Positions 1 through 8,908 are shown, counted from the stretch's first letter. The stretch: 64,000 nt of DNA from Streptomyces beigongshangae (GCF_019710745.1 NZ_JAHKJW010000020.1:86381-150380), one strand, 5' to 3'. Notes: a model not told the origin generated them from the letters alone. Translations and numbers: made by a program.

Positions 1-3000
1 CCGGGACCGCGCGACTGCCGGGTCCCGCATCTCCCAGGCTTCCGCGAACCCGATCCGGGAGGGCAGCGAGTCCACCCTGAACGGCCGCCGCGCGCGCGGC
101 ACCCCGGTGTCACGGGCGGCGGCGCTCTCACCGATCGCGGCGAGCGCGGCGGCCTGCCCCTGACCGGTGACGTCGTCGGAGAGCAGCGCGAACTGCGTCT
201 CGGTCCCCGACTCGTTCCTGAAGCCGCGGCCGGGCGGGATCTCCTCCGGGACCTTGCGCGCGTTGATGCCGAGCATCGTGAAGTCGGAGCGGTCGGCGAG
301 CCGCAGACCGTACTTCTCCTCGGTGAGCGAGGCCATCCGGCCGAGCAGCACCTGCCGGTCGCCGGTGACGACGAGGTGGATGCCGACGCTCGCGCCCTCG
401 CGCATCATCGTCTGCAGTTCGTCGGTCAGTTCACCGTGGTTGTACTCGCCGAGCGTCGGCAGCCAGCCCTCCCACCGGTCGAGCAGGACGACGAGGTGCG
501 GCAGCCGCGCCTCGTCGGTGCCCTCTTCGGTGTCCTCCTCGGTGACGGACGCCCGCTGCTCGCCGATGTCCGCGAACCCCTTGTCGGACAGCAGGTCCTG
601 GCGCCGGGTCAGCTCGCTCTTGAGGCGGGTGATCAGTCGTACGGCCCGCTCCGTCTGGTTGCGGGCGACGACGGCCCCGCAGTGCGGCAGCCGGGTGAGG
701 GCGTTGAGGGCGCCGTTGCCGCAGTCGATGCCGTACAGGTGCACGTCCGCGCAGGAGTGCGTACGGGCGAGCGAGCCGGCCAGGGTCCGCAGGATCTGCG
801 AACGGCCGCTGCGGGGCGCACCGCCCACGATGAGGTGCCCGAAGGAGGAGAAGTCGACGACGACGGGCCGCCGCGCCTGGTCGGCGGGGACGTCCTCGAC
901 GCCGAACGGGGCGGGCGGCAGCGTGCCCGGCGCCGACGCCGGGGCGTCGGCGCCCGGCACCGCGATCCCCGCCCCGATCCCGATCTCGTCGAGCAGCAGC
1001 GTCTCGGGGAGCGCAGGCAGCCACGGGCTGTGCTGGGCGGGGATGCCGAGCGCGCTGTTGGCGTCCCGGACGGCGTCGACGAGCACCTTGAGGTCGGTGA
1101 TCTCTTCCTCCTCCCGCGCCTCGGCCCTGGGCTTGACCAGCGCGGTCCGGCCCAGGTCCGCCCAGTCCAGCGGCCCCGCCCAGGGCGCGAGCAGCCGCGG
1201 GTCGGCGGCGCCGGGCCGCCGCCCGCCGACCCGTCCCGACTGGAACGGCACGAGCGAGGCGTGCCCGAGCCGTACGTACGCGCGGCCGGGCGTGTTCTTG
1301 GAGATGTGCCCGGCCTCGGGCGAGTCGATGACGTCGCTCGACTCACCGCCGTCCGTCACGCGCAGCGCGATACGGAGGTTGGTGTTGGCCCGGATCTCGG
1401 GCGACACGACACCGCTCGGACGCTGGGTGGCTAGCAGCAGGTGGATGCCGAGCGAACGGCCCCGCTGGGCGATGTTGACGAGTCCCGTCACGAAGTCGGG
1501 CAGGTCGCGCACCATCGAGGCGAACTCGTCGATGACGATGAGGAGACGCGGCAGGGGCTTGTGGGACGGCTCGCGGCGTACGAGGTCCTGGTAGTCCTCG
1601 ATGTCCTTGGCGTCGGCGGCGGCCAGGATGTGCTCGCGCCGGTGCAGTTCGGCGCCGAGGGACTCCAGGGCCCGCTCGACGAGGTGGGCGTCGAGGTCGG
1701 TGACCATGCCGACGGTGTGCGGCAGGTTGACGCAGTCCTTGAAGGCGGCGCCGCCCTTGTAGTCGACCAGCACGAACGTCATGTTCTCCGGCGTGTTGGC
1801 CACGGCGAGCGCCGCCACGATGGTCTGCAGCAGTTCCGACTTGCCGGAACCCGTCGTACCGGCGATCAGACCGTGCGGCCCGTCCCGCCGGATGTCGATG
1901 CCGAAGGGCCCGTCGTACGACTCACCGACGACGGCCGTCGTCGACTGCCCGCCCAGGCGCCAGCGCGCGGAGATCGCGTCACCGGTCGGCGGCTCCAGCT
2001 GGAGCACGTCGAGCAGCCGGCTGGAGGCGGGCAGCGCCGAGTCCTCCGTCTCGCCGCTGATGTCCCGGACGGGCGACAGGGCGCGGGAGAGGCGCGCACA
2101 CCAGGCCGGCGACACGAAGTCCGGCCGTACGTCCGCGACCCGGGCGGTGCCCGTCTGCTCGACGCGCAGCCGAAGTTCGAGGGGCTTCTCCTCCTCGCCT
2201 GCCCGCTGTCCGTCGGCCTCGGCGGTGTGCCAGGCGTGGAAGGACGGGAAGGTGGGGAAGCCGCCGCCGGCGCCGGCCTGGTGGCCGCGGCCGGTGGCCG
2301 CGGCCGTCCCGGGGGCGGGGCGTGCCTGCGACGCGGGGCGCGCCTGCGACGCGGGCCTGGGCTTCGGCTCGGCGACGACGACGGCCTGGCACTCGCCGGG
2401 CAGGAACCGCTCCTCCGCGTCGAGGCAGATCGCGTACATGCTGACGGCGGGGCCCTCCCGCAGCAGCCGTACGACGCCCGGCAGGGAACGCAGCCGTCGC
2501 GAACCGTCCCAGACGACCACGATGTCGGGGTCGGTGAACCGGGTCTCGCGGCCGTTCTCCCCGGCCGCCTTCCGGCGGGCGTCGAGGAGCTGGGTCAGCT
2601 CGCCGATGCGGGCGGCGACGGTCTCGGCGTCCGTACCGATCAGGACATTGGTGTCCTGGCCGCCGGACGGCCGGGAGTGCGGCAGCCACCGGACCCAGTC
2701 CCAGGCCGGCCGGGCGGTGTTCTCGGTGAGGACGTAGAACTGCACGTCCAGCGGGCTGTGCAGCACGGCGCCCTGCGCCACGATCCACCGCCCGATCGCC
2801 CGCGCCGAGTCGCCGGGCCCCGCGACGCCGACGACTCCGCGCTCGGGCAGCGGTACGGCGACGGGGGCGTCCTCGATCGTCCAGGTGACCTCGCGCTTGT
2901 GGTCGTCCTGCTCGGGGTCGTCGAGCACGACCTCGGAGGGCAGCCGTCCCGTGCCGACCCTGATGAGCAGGTGGTCGGCGTCGGTGCGGCGCCGCTCCCA

Positions 3001-4086
3001 GAGCCGCGTACGGGGACCGGTGCCCATCGACAGCACGGTGGCCGGGTCGGGCACGGCCTGCCGCCGGTCGAGGCGCTCGTCGACGAGGGCGTCCTGCGCG
3101 TCCCTCTCGATCCGCTCCTTGTGCTCCTTGTACTCCTTGACCTGCTTCGCATGGGACTTGCGCCCGTGCTTCTTGTCCATGAAGTAGTTGCCGAACAGGA
3201 TGACCGGGCTCAGCAACGCCATGATCAGGTAGTACCAGCGCCCGAAGATCATCACGGCGACGACGGCACCGACGAGCGGGGTGATCGCCATCAGCCAGGG
3301 CAGCGGCCGGGCCTCGAAGTCGCGCGGCTTGGCGGGCAGCCTGAACCGGGTCCGACGCTCGGGGGGCCGCAGCCGGGGCGGCCGGTTGTAGTCGAGTCCG
3401 GTCCCGTCCTCGGACCACTTGAGCGCGGCGTCGGGCGGGGAGTAGCGGTCGAGTTCGAGAAGGGTGTTGCCGACGGCGACCTGCGCACCGAGGGGCCACT
3501 CCTTCCCTTCCTTTCCTTCCTTCCCTTCGAGGGGTTCCCCGTCGAGGGTGACGACTTCCTCGTCCTGACTCCTGTCGCCGCCCTCGTGCACGACGACCTG
3601 GCAGGTTCCGTCGGTTGCAACTGACAACGTGAGCGCGCGCGGAGCGAGCTCGGGGTCGTCGACGCGGAGCGCGGAGGCGGGGCCGCTGCCGATGTCGTAG
3701 CGCCCGATGCCGAGTCGGTGCACGGAACCGGCGGCGGGCCCGCTCGCGACACGCAGCTCGACGAGCCCGGCCGGCTCGCCGGGCAGACAGCCGAGGGGGT
3801 CGTACAGGCTGACGACGGCGCCCTCGCGGAGGGGGGAGGTGGCGACGGTGGCGCCGGGGTCGAGGGGATGGCCGTCGACGTAGGCGACGGGCGCGCTGCC
3901 GCTGCCGGTACGGGCACCGCCGTCCGGCTGCTGCCCGATGGGGATGATCCGTGCCCCGCCGTCGTGACCGACGTGTGCGGCCAGCTCCCTGGTTATGTCC
4001 CCCACGGAGGACTCGGGATCCGCGTCGAGCACCACGTCGGCACCGGCGCCGCCGAGCGGATCGACGACGGTCAGAGTCAGGCGCAC
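1..4086 (-). CDS. eccC: EccC-like FtsK/SpoIIIE ATPase of a type VII secretion system, 3' end outside window
   Basis: Motor ATPase that recognises WXG100-type substrates and drives their export at the membrane. The visible 1362 codons start at a GTG preceded by GGGGAGGA. Order: a small beta-rich N-terminus (1-90), an FHA-like domain (about 95-185), paired membrane segments near 260-305 (PWLMAITPLVGAVVAVMIFG region), then FtsK domains. The first has a Walker A GTTGSGKSE at about 743 and a Walker B LLIVIDEFAS; the second has GGAPRSGRSQ at about 1088 and LVVLLDRWEG; the third is cut by the window edge. Size and order fit the Streptomyces EccC family. No eccB, eccD, eccE or mycP is visible, so it is either an orphan or its partners lie further left. 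A divergent WXG100 gene sits 250 bp away. Confidence 0.93.
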   Translation of the reverse strand, partial: MRLTLTVVDPLGGAGADVVLDADPESSVGDITRELAAHVGHDGGARIIPIGQQPDGGARTGSGSAPVAYVDGHPLDPGATVATSPLREGAVVSLYDPLGCLPGEPAGLVELRVASGPAAGSVHRLGIGRYDIGSGPASALRVDDPELAPRALTLSVATDGTCQVVVHEGGDRSQDEEVVTLDGEPLEGKEGKEGKEWPLGAQVAVGNTLLELDRYSPPDAALKWSEDGTGLDYNRPPRLRPPERRTRFRLPAKPRDFEARPLPWLMAITPLVGAVVAVMIFGRWYYLIMALLSPVILFGNYFMDKKHGRKSHAKQVKEYKEHKERIERDAQDALVDERLDRRQAVPDPATVLSMGTGPRTRLWERRRTDADHLLIRVGTGRLPSEVVLDDPEQDDHKREVTWTIEDAPVAVPLPERGVVGVAGPGDSARAIGRWIVAQGAVLHSPLDVQFYVLTENTARPAWDWVRWLPHSRPSGGQDTNVLIGTDAETVAARIGELTQLLDARRKAAGENGRETRFTDPDIVVVWDGSRRLRSLPGVVRLLREGPAVSMYAICLDAEERFLPGECQAVVVAEPKPRPASQARPASQARPAPGTAAATGRGHQAGAGGGFPTFPSFHAWHTAEADGQRAGEEEKPLELRLRVEQTGTARVADVRPDFVSPAWCARLSRALSPVRDISGETEDSALPASSRLLDVLQLEPPTGDAISARWRLGGQSTTAVVGESYDGPFGIDIRRDGPHGLIAGTTGSGKSELLQTIVAALAVANTPENMTFVLVDYKGGAAFKDCVNLPHTVGMVTDLDAHLVERALESLGAELHRREHILAAADAKDIEDYQDLVRREPSHKPLPRLLIVIDEFASMVRDLPDFVTGLVNIAQRGRSLGIHLLLATQRPSGVVSPEIRANTNLRIALRVTDGGESSDVIDSPEAGHISKNTPGRAYVRLGHASLVPFQSGRVGGRRPGAADPRLLAPWAGPLDWADLGRTALVKPRAEAREEEEITDLKVLVDAVRDANSALGIPAQHSPWLPALPETLLLDEIGIGAGIAVPGADAPASAPGTLPPAPFGVEDVPADQARRPVVVDFSSFGHLIVGGAPRSGRSQILRTLAGSLARTHSCADVHLYGIDCGNGALNALTRLPHCGAVVARNQTERAVRLITRLKSELTRRQDLLSDKGFADIGEQRASVTEEDTEEGTDEARLPHLVVLLDRWEGWLPTLGEYNHGELTDELQTMMREGASVGIHLVVTGDRQVLLGRMASLTEEKYGLRLADRSDFTMLGINARKVPEEIPPGRGFRNESGTETQFALLSDDVTGQGQAAALAAIGESAAARDTGVPRARRPFRVDSLPSRIGFAEAWEMRDPAVARSR

Positions 4087-4336
4087 GATCGTCCTCCCCG
4101 TAAACCCCCTGATGACTGCTCAGGGCTGCCGAATACTGCCCCGTGACGATATCCGCTCGACCCTTCCCACAGGCAACGGTGTGTGTGCCGCTCGCCCCAA
4201 GGGTCTTGACGGAACCAGGGTGTGCGGGTGCAAGCGCCCTGCGTAAGCTGCATGCTCAGCGGACGATCGCATCATCCGCAACGGGAGCCACGGGGGTTGG
4301 CCCTGCGGCAAGTCGAGTTGCTACGGAGGACGCCAC

Positions 4337-4642
4337 ATGGCCGGCGGCAAAGACGCGGATATCACTTATGACGAGATGCACAAGGCGGCTACCAAGCTGA
4401 CCGACGCCAAGGACAAGATCGACGAGAAGCTCGACTCCCTCGAACGCTACATCCAGGGCCTCGTCAAGGACGGCTACACCACCCGCAAGGGCTCACAGGC
4501 ATTCGAGGACTCCTTCACGGAGTTCAAGAAGGGCGCGAAGGACACGATCGAGGGCCTGACGGGCATGGCCAAGTTCCTGACGAGCGCGGCGAAGGCGTAC
4601 GAGGACCTGGACAACGAGCTCGCCAAGGGTGTCAAGGGCTGA
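4337..4642 (+). CDS. WXG100-family (EsxA-like) secreted protein
   Basis: 101-residue helical-hairpin protein, the usual size of ESX substrates or secretion partners. The start follows a good ribosome site (GGAGG). As in many Streptomyces members the central WxG turn is replaced by DGYTTRKG at about residues 48-55. The C-terminus carries a YxxxD-type export signal (AYEDLDNELAK). It is divergent from the EccC gene and is its most likely client or co-substrate, which is inference from position. A strong hairpin follows 24 bp downstream, so it is probably monocistronic. Confidence 0.9.
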   Translation: MAGGKDADITYDEMHKAATKLTDAKDKIDEKLDSLERYIQGLVKDGYTTRKGSQAFEDSFTEFKKGAKDTIEGLTGMAKFLTSAAKAYEDLDNELAKGVKG

Positions 4643-4666
4643 GCGCTCCTTCTGGCACGCGAGTGC

Positions 4667-4700
4667 GGCGGAGCGGGGCACACGCGTGCCTCGCTCCGCC
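4667..4700 (+). terminator. Rho-independent-type hairpin after the WXG100 gene
   Basis: GGCGGAGCGGGGCAC pairs with GTGCCTCGCTCCGCC around an ACGC tetraloop: 15 pairs including one G-U. There is no U-tract, which is normal for Streptomyces terminators. Confidence 0.75.
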
Positions 4701-4793
4701 CGGCTCCTCAGAATTCGGCCCTACCGGGCTCGTCCGTCTGCCTGTGACGCACCAGGTACATGTGGAGATCACTGCGCTGCTCCTCCGCTATGA

Positions 4794-4901
4794 GGACCAC
4801 GCCGGCGCCTGCACCGCGACTACGAACGGAAGCCAGAACATCTCCTCGCCTTCGTCGGCGTGGCGGCGCTTCTTATCGGATACCGCCGTCTGACCAGACG
4901 G
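4794..4901 (+). pseudogene. C-terminal remnant of an IS5-type transposase
   Basis: One frame just after a stop at 4791-4793 reads RRRLHRDYERKPEHLL and then LIGYRRLTRR. This resembles the C-terminal end of Streptomyces IS5-family transposases (typically CRRLHRRYERKPEHFLAF ... CYRRL). Only about 35 codons survive; there is no catalytic DDE region and no intact terminal repeat in view. The remnant abuts the 3' end of the next gene at 4902. Family assignment rests on remembered motifs. Confidence 0.6.
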
Positions 4902-5258
4902 TCAGTGCCTGATCCGATTCTGCTGAGGATCGAAGCAGACCAGTCCCATCGACTCCGCGAGTGCCGCTGCCCAGGCAGAGACTTCCTCAGCCCTGCTCCA
5001 ACTCATAGGGAAGTAGACAATCGGGCCACCGGCCCCACCGATCAACGGTCCAGCCGACCAAGGAGAAGCGTCCTCCACGTCATCAGTCACGTCACCCCAC
5101 CGCTTCACAAGCGCAGCAACGTAAGCCGTGATGCGCTCGCTCGGGGGATCGCACACCTCTGCCTCCAGGTAGCGGTCGAAGAGGTCTGTGAAGACTCGAC
5201 CGGCGGTCCTGTCATCCGTCGGCCGCTCTCCTTCCCACACAGCCAAGTCATAACTCAT
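4902..5258 (-). CDS. hypothetical acidic protein, candidate immunity-type protein
   Basis: 118 residues beginning MSYDLAVWEGERP, a start I associate with a family of small Streptomyces proteins found singly beside secretion or toxin genes. It is cytosolic, with no signal peptide or membrane segment, several tryptophans and an acidic middle (VTDDVEDASPWSAGP). Its 3' end abuts the transposase remnant and about 350 bp of non-coding DNA lies upstream, so it may be a survivor of a larger toxin/immunity locus. Function is not recognised; the immunity idea comes from context only. Confidence 0.65.
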   Translation of the reverse strand: MSYDLAVWEGERPTDDRTAGRVFTDLFDRYLEAEVCDPPSERITAYVAALVKRWGDVTDDVEDASPWSAGPLIGGAGGPIVYFPMSWSRAEEVSAWAAALAESMGLVCFDPQQNRIRH

Positions 5259-5607
5259 GCCTGGACACTCTCATGTCGTGACACAGCATCGACAGCTGCC
5301 AAGCGCCAAAGGAAACGACGTTTACGTCAGAGGCCGGGAAGCCCGGGGTGCGGAGGAAATCTGGGCGCTCGGTCATAGGGAACATCGTCTTCGGCGTCGG
5401 TTTCAGCCGGATGTCGCTGGTACTGGTGTCATGGGAGTGGTTCGGGATGAGGAACCTGGCAAGGCTGTGAGTCCCCTGACTTCGCTTACGGAGGCATGGG
5501 CAGGTCGAGTTCAGTCGGCCCGTTCGTGCACGGCCCGGACAGATCCGAGAGGGCCAGGGATATTGTCCGTAGCCGTGCAACGGAGCGCGATACCTGACGG
5601 GACAGCG
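5259..5607. other. gap without a recognisable gene
   Basis: About 350 bp between two minus-strand genes. Open frames exist on both strands, but none has a plausible ribosome site, Streptomyces codon bias or familiar motif. It may hold the promoter of the 5258 gene or decayed sequence. Confidence 0.5.
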
Positions 5608-6195
5608 CTATGCCATGTTCGTGAGCCTGACGCTTCGAGCGAAGTCGTCGATGGCGTCGAAGGAGGATTCGAGGAGAGCAGGGTCGTCGTAGTGCCCCTT
5701 GAGGAGCAGGTCGATGTTGTGGTCCGGGTCGTTCCAGGCGTAGCTGACCGAGAGCATTTGATTGCCGTCAGCGGTCCAACTACGCAAACTGCGAAGACCT
5801 TCGCCGAATTGCGGAGAAGCGAACGGGACAGTTTCCACGCGTTGGCTGGCCGCAGCGGTCGAGGGGTCGGGTTCGGCCAACATGCTGAGGTGCAGCGGGC
5901 TGTGCTCTTCGTCGCAGTCGAACTGTTTGACGAAGAAGACGAGTGGCGCTGCTTGTGGCGGCATCGGGCCGAAGAGGAACGCCTGGTCGGCTACAACCCG
6001 ATCGCGCAGCATGGCGGCCGATCCCTCCAGGAACTTCTTCATCTGCCGCTTTTCACGCCAGGTGAGTTTGCGCTGATGAAGCAAGGCACTGGCATCGAGT
6101 TGCAGGTCCAGCCACTGCGCGAACTCTGACCTGGAACCGTGCAGTGGCATGTGGAACCACAGGGCCGGATCGGCGTCGGTCTCGACAATCATCAT
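5608..6195 (-). CDS. DcrB/DUF1795-like cytosolic protein of a T7SS island (shorter paralogue)
   Basis: 195 residues, no signal peptide or membrane helix. Its start overlaps the preceding stop by 4 bp (ATGA), so it is translationally coupled to the 6192-6833 gene. Both share an overall plan: an N-terminal proline/tryptophan-containing strand region, a central helix rich in Arg/Lys, and a C-terminus ending in an FDAI/LFDAV helix followed by a short F/VR strand. I infer a DcrB-like alpha/beta fold. A role as immunity factor or secretion chaperone is suggested only by its place downstream of a WXG100 and a T7SS-substrate gene. Confidence 0.8.
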   Translation of the reverse strand: MMIVETDADPALWFHMPLHGSRSEFAQWLDLQLDASALLHQRKLTWREKRQMKKFLEGSAAMLRDRVVADQAFLFGPMPPQAAPLVFFVKQFDCDEEHSPLHLSMLAEPDPSTAAASQRVETVPFASPQFGEGLRSLRSWTADGNQMLSVSYAWNDPDHNIDLLLKGHYDDPALLESSFDAIDDFARSVRLTNMA

Positions 6196-6833
6196 GCATA
6201 GCTCCAGCGGAAGGTTGTCATCACGGCATCGAAGAGCTCGACAAGGGTCTGGGTGAACTCAGTGTCCATGTCAGAGGCGACCAGCGTGCTGAAGGAGAAG
6301 GTCAGCCACTGCGCGGGGGCGCTGTCCGGGATCGGAACGGTGTACTGCACTCGCCAGGACGGCACCTCCGCCCCGTTGTCGGGATCGGCAGGCACTTTCT
6401 GCAGGGTGCGTACAGCTGCCGTACCGTCCAATTCCCGTAGCGAGGCGTCCTCGGCGTCACGGGCGAGGTCCATGAGTACGACTTCGGGCTCGGTGTTTCT
6501 TCCCGTCGGCGCCGTCAGAGGTTCGGAGACGACGAAGGAGGCCGGGATGATCATTCCATGCATTCGCTCGGTGGGAAGGTAAAGGGTCAGGCCATCAGCG
6601 TTGCGGGCTTGTCGCGCGGCTCGTTTGAGTTCTTTCGTGAGCTGCAGCCGAGCCCTTGGAATATCATCTTTGGGGAATCCTGCTGGGAGCTGTGCGGCAG
6701 ATTTTCTTACGATCCGCTGGATGGCGTCCCTCGTTCCGCTTTGGAGCGGAATGGCGTCCCATCCTGGTGGCGGGACGAGATTGAATCCGTTGGGCACAAC
6801 AGCAGATTCGGAGGATGTCTCAGGATGTGGCAC
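6192..6833 (-). CDS. DcrB/DUF1795-like cytosolic protein of a T7SS island
   Basis: About 213 residues. I chose the GTG at 6833 because it puts about 15 residues before the conserved GFNLVPPPGWDAI block, as in the related gene at 14006; a longer start at 6869 would overlap the upstream membrane-protein gene by 50 bp. The paralogue has GFRIKVPESWWEFD at the same place, then a helix with RR/IRRMV, and both end in a helix plus FR strand (DAVMTTFRW here, DAITSTFRF there). No secretion signal. It is fourth in the run WXG100, long substrate, membrane protein, this gene, its shorter relative. Molecular function unknown. Confidence 0.8.
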   Translation of the reverse strand: MPHPETSSESAVVPNGFNLVPPPGWDAIPLQSGTRDAIQRIVRKSAAQLPAGFPKDDIPRARLQLTKELKRAARQARNADGLTLYLPTERMHGMIIPASFVVSEPLTAPTGRNTEPEVVLMDLARDAEDASLRELDGTAAVRTLQKVPADPDNGAEVPSWRVQYTVPIPDSAPAQWLTFSFSTLVASDMDTEFTQTLVELFDAVMTTFRWSYA

Positions 6834-7203
6834 CGCGGTTCCGAATCTTTTCTGCGACCCAGGTCGCACCGACCAGCACGGTGAGCAATGGCGCTGCGAT
6901 GATCCCGGGCCAGAAGGAGCTGAGAAGGCTTGGCAACAGAAGAGCCCAGCTCATCGCCAGGTCGCGCGTCAACAACGGTGGACGTCTGCTGGGCGTCGGA
7001 TTCTGGATCAGGATCCATAGAAGATGGAGCAGACAACCGGTCAACAAGACCCAGTAGATCCAGTGCAAGGCTGTACGACCGTCGTCGGGGAGCAGTACAG
7101 CGATCCCGATCAGTGGAAAAATAGATACCAGTGCGCTGATAATGGTGACTCTCACCCTGAGATTGGCGCCCGTTCCCAACTGCTCTCTGAGCGACCCGGC
7201 CAT
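6820..7203 (-). CDS. small polytopic membrane protein, candidate immunity partner of the 7254 gene product
   Basis: 127 residues with hydrophobic stretches at about 17-38, 45-68 and 82-118 (the last long enough for two helices), so three or four membrane spans; basic C-terminus EKIRNRGATS. It starts 50 bp after the long T7SS-type gene and overlaps the next gene by about 14 bp, so it belongs to the same operon. Membrane proteins placed directly after a secreted toxin are often its immunity protein. That role is inference; I recognise no family. Confidence 0.72.
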   Translation of the reverse strand: MAGSLREQLGTGANLRVRVTIISALVSIFPLIGIAVLLPDDGRTALHWIYWVLLTGCLLHLLWILIQNPTPSRRPPLLTRDLAMSWALLLPSLLSSFWPGIIAAPLLTVLVGATWVAEKIRNRGATS

Positions 7204-7253
7204 TTATCCCACTTTCTTTACTATTGTCATCTTTCCGGACAGTGTCCGCCTGA

Positions 7254-8612
7254 TCACCAATGAGTATCCGGGGCCGGTTTCCAGTCGTTCTCCTTCCAGT
7301 CGTTGTATCCCTCGTTGTAGGGCTTGTCTCCGGGGACCAGGCCTTCCTTGTCCAGCCAGCCGACGGAGTCACTCTTGCTAAGCGACTTGTCCATGACGTC
7401 AACGCCCATGCCAACGTACGCGGCGCCCATGGACGCCACATAGCCAACGTGTCCCTTCACGGAAGTCCCGCCGGACACGGCGCCGGGGAAGACCCCCTTG
7501 TTCGCGCGAAGTTGTCCGAACAACCCGGCTGCTTCGTCGTCGCCCAGGTGCGCCCACTTGGAGAGGGTGCTCACCGAGGTCGGCGTCTTGGCAACGCGAC
7601 CGGCTTCTCCAGAGATCTTCTTCAGCGTGAACGTGCGCAAGTCCGAGAAGAACTTCCGGGAGACTTCGTCCTGGGCGCCTGCCATGGCTTTACCCAGGTC
7701 GTTAAGCATTCCCTTGTGGGACCTGAGGCCCGACTTCAGCGCCGCGGTCCGGGTGGCCTGGGCAGCCGTGCTGGTGGTCCTGTTCGCGCTTTTCAACGCA
7801 TTGATGCCCCCTCGGCCGATGCCCATGAGGAGCAGACCACCGATGTCGAAGGCGAGGTCGGTCCAGGATGCGTCACCGGAGGCGACCAGTATGGATCTTG
7901 TCAAGATGGTCAGGACGGCGATTGCGAGGACGAGGAGGTTCAGGCCTGGAATCCAGATGGCGACGATGCCGGCGATGGTTGCGACCCATCCGAGCCCGTC
8001 GAGGACAGTCTTGATCCAGTCCGCATTGTCATGGAACCAACCCTTGACGTCGTCCCACCACGAGTCCTCGATGACATCATCGATCTCGTCTCTGATCTTT
8101 CCCGCGAAATGGTTGGCACGGCTGTCGCGGTCTCCGGTGATGGTGTGTAGCCGGTTCCGGTACGTCTGCAGCGGATCGTCGTCCGTTCCGCTTCTGGACG
8201 GTTGTGGAGTCTGCTTGTCGGCGGAGTCGACCGCCTTGGCTTTCTCGGCCGCGATCTCGTCCTGTTTCTCCTTGGCTTGACGCAGGACACGGTCAGCGTC
8301 GGACTGAAAATCCTCCAATTCGTTGGACCAAGTCGTCAGATGGCCGTGGACGCGATCGTAGCGACTGGCAACCTCACGCATGTGTTTCTCAAGGGTGCTG
8401 GAGTCCTCGCGCAGGCGTTTGGCGTATTTTCCCTTGAGTCGTTCTTCGTTACTGAGAGTCTGTAGGTTTTTGGCCTGGTTCCGGAGCTTCTGTGCGACCG
8501 ACACCATGTGACGGACTTCGGCGCGGATCTCCTCGGGATCACCAGGTACCGGATCGGAATCGCAGAGTGGATGCCAGTCAATCGGACGACGCTTGGACGT
8601 GGCTGTAGTCAC
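7254..8612 (-). CDS. long T7SS-type substrate with N-terminal coiled coil and central hydrophobic region
   Basis: 452 residues. Residues about 25-150 are almost wholly helical and charged (VRHMVSVAQKLRNQAKNL and following), the type of N-terminal domain found on actinobacterial T7SS-exported polymorphic toxins (LXG/WXG-like). Around 195-265 come a tryptophan-rich amphipathic stretch (SWWDDVKGWFHDNADW) and one or two hydrophobic helices (GWVATIAGIVAIWIPGLNLL). The last 180 residues have no motif I know and could be the active domain. It overlaps the upstream WXG100 gene by 4 bp, the classic effector/partner arrangement. There is no Sec signal. Toxicity is inferred from organisation. Confidence 0.82.
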   Translation of the reverse strand: MTTATSKRRPIDWHPLCDSDPVPGDPEEIRAEVRHMVSVAQKLRNQAKNLQTLSNEERLKGKYAKRLREDSSTLEKHMREVASRYDRVHGHLTTWSNELEDFQSDADRVLRQAKEKQDEIAAEKAKAVDSADKQTPQPSRSGTDDDPLQTYRNRLHTITGDRDSRANHFAGKIRDEIDDVIEDSWWDDVKGWFHDNADWIKTVLDGLGWVATIAGIVAIWIPGLNLLVLAIAVLTILTRSILVASGDASWTDLAFDIGGLLLMGIGRGGINALKSANRTTSTAAQATRTAALKSGLRSHKGMLNDLGKAMAGAQDEVSRKFFSDLRTFTLKKISGEAGRVAKTPTSVSTLSKWAHLGDDEAAGLFGQLRANKGVFPGAVSGGTSVKGHVGYVASMGAAYVGMGVDVMDKSLSKSDSVGWLDKEGLVPGDKPYNEGYNDWKENDWKPAPDTHW

Positions 8613-8908
8613 TTCTTCGGCTTCTTCTCGTTGGCTTTGCTTAGATCGTCGTCGAGGTCTTCGAATGCCTTCTTCGTGCCGCCCACGAGCTTTCCGACCG
8701 ATTCGATGCCTTCGATGAGCTTTGTGCGGTAGTCGTCCCAGTTGTCGACGAAATCCCCCATGGCTTCAGCTATCGCACTGGATCCCCAGTGTTGCCTCAT
8801 GTCATCGCGACGGTTTTCGATGTCCTTGAACGTCCGGCTGAGCTGGTCGAGCTTCCGCTCGGAGTCGGAGAGGAACTCGAAGTCGACTGTCAGGTCCGGG
8901 TCTGCCAC
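8609..8908 (-). CDS. WXG100-like partner protein
   Basis: 99 residues, all helical, with a tryptophan-glycine turn (RQHWGSSAI, about 38-46), a second tryptophan (DNWDDYR) and a C-terminal AFEDLDDDLSK, an F-for-Y version of the YxxxD/E export signal. It shares this tail pattern with the proteins at 4337 and 22697. Its stop overlaps the start of the long substrate gene, so the two are probably co-translated and exported as a pair through the T7SS; EccC recognition is inferred. The basic KKPKK end is unusual. Confidence 0.85.
   Translation of the reverse strand: MADPDLTVDFEFLSDSERKLDQLSRTFKDIENRRDDMRQHWGSSAIAEAMGDFVDNWDDYRTKLIEGIESVGKLVGGTKKAFEDLDDDLSKANEKKPKK

Noticed and set aside
5248..5580. 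110-codon minus-strand frame upstream of the 4902 gene
   Set aside because: No ribosome site, no codon bias, no motif; rich in Pro/Ser/Arg.
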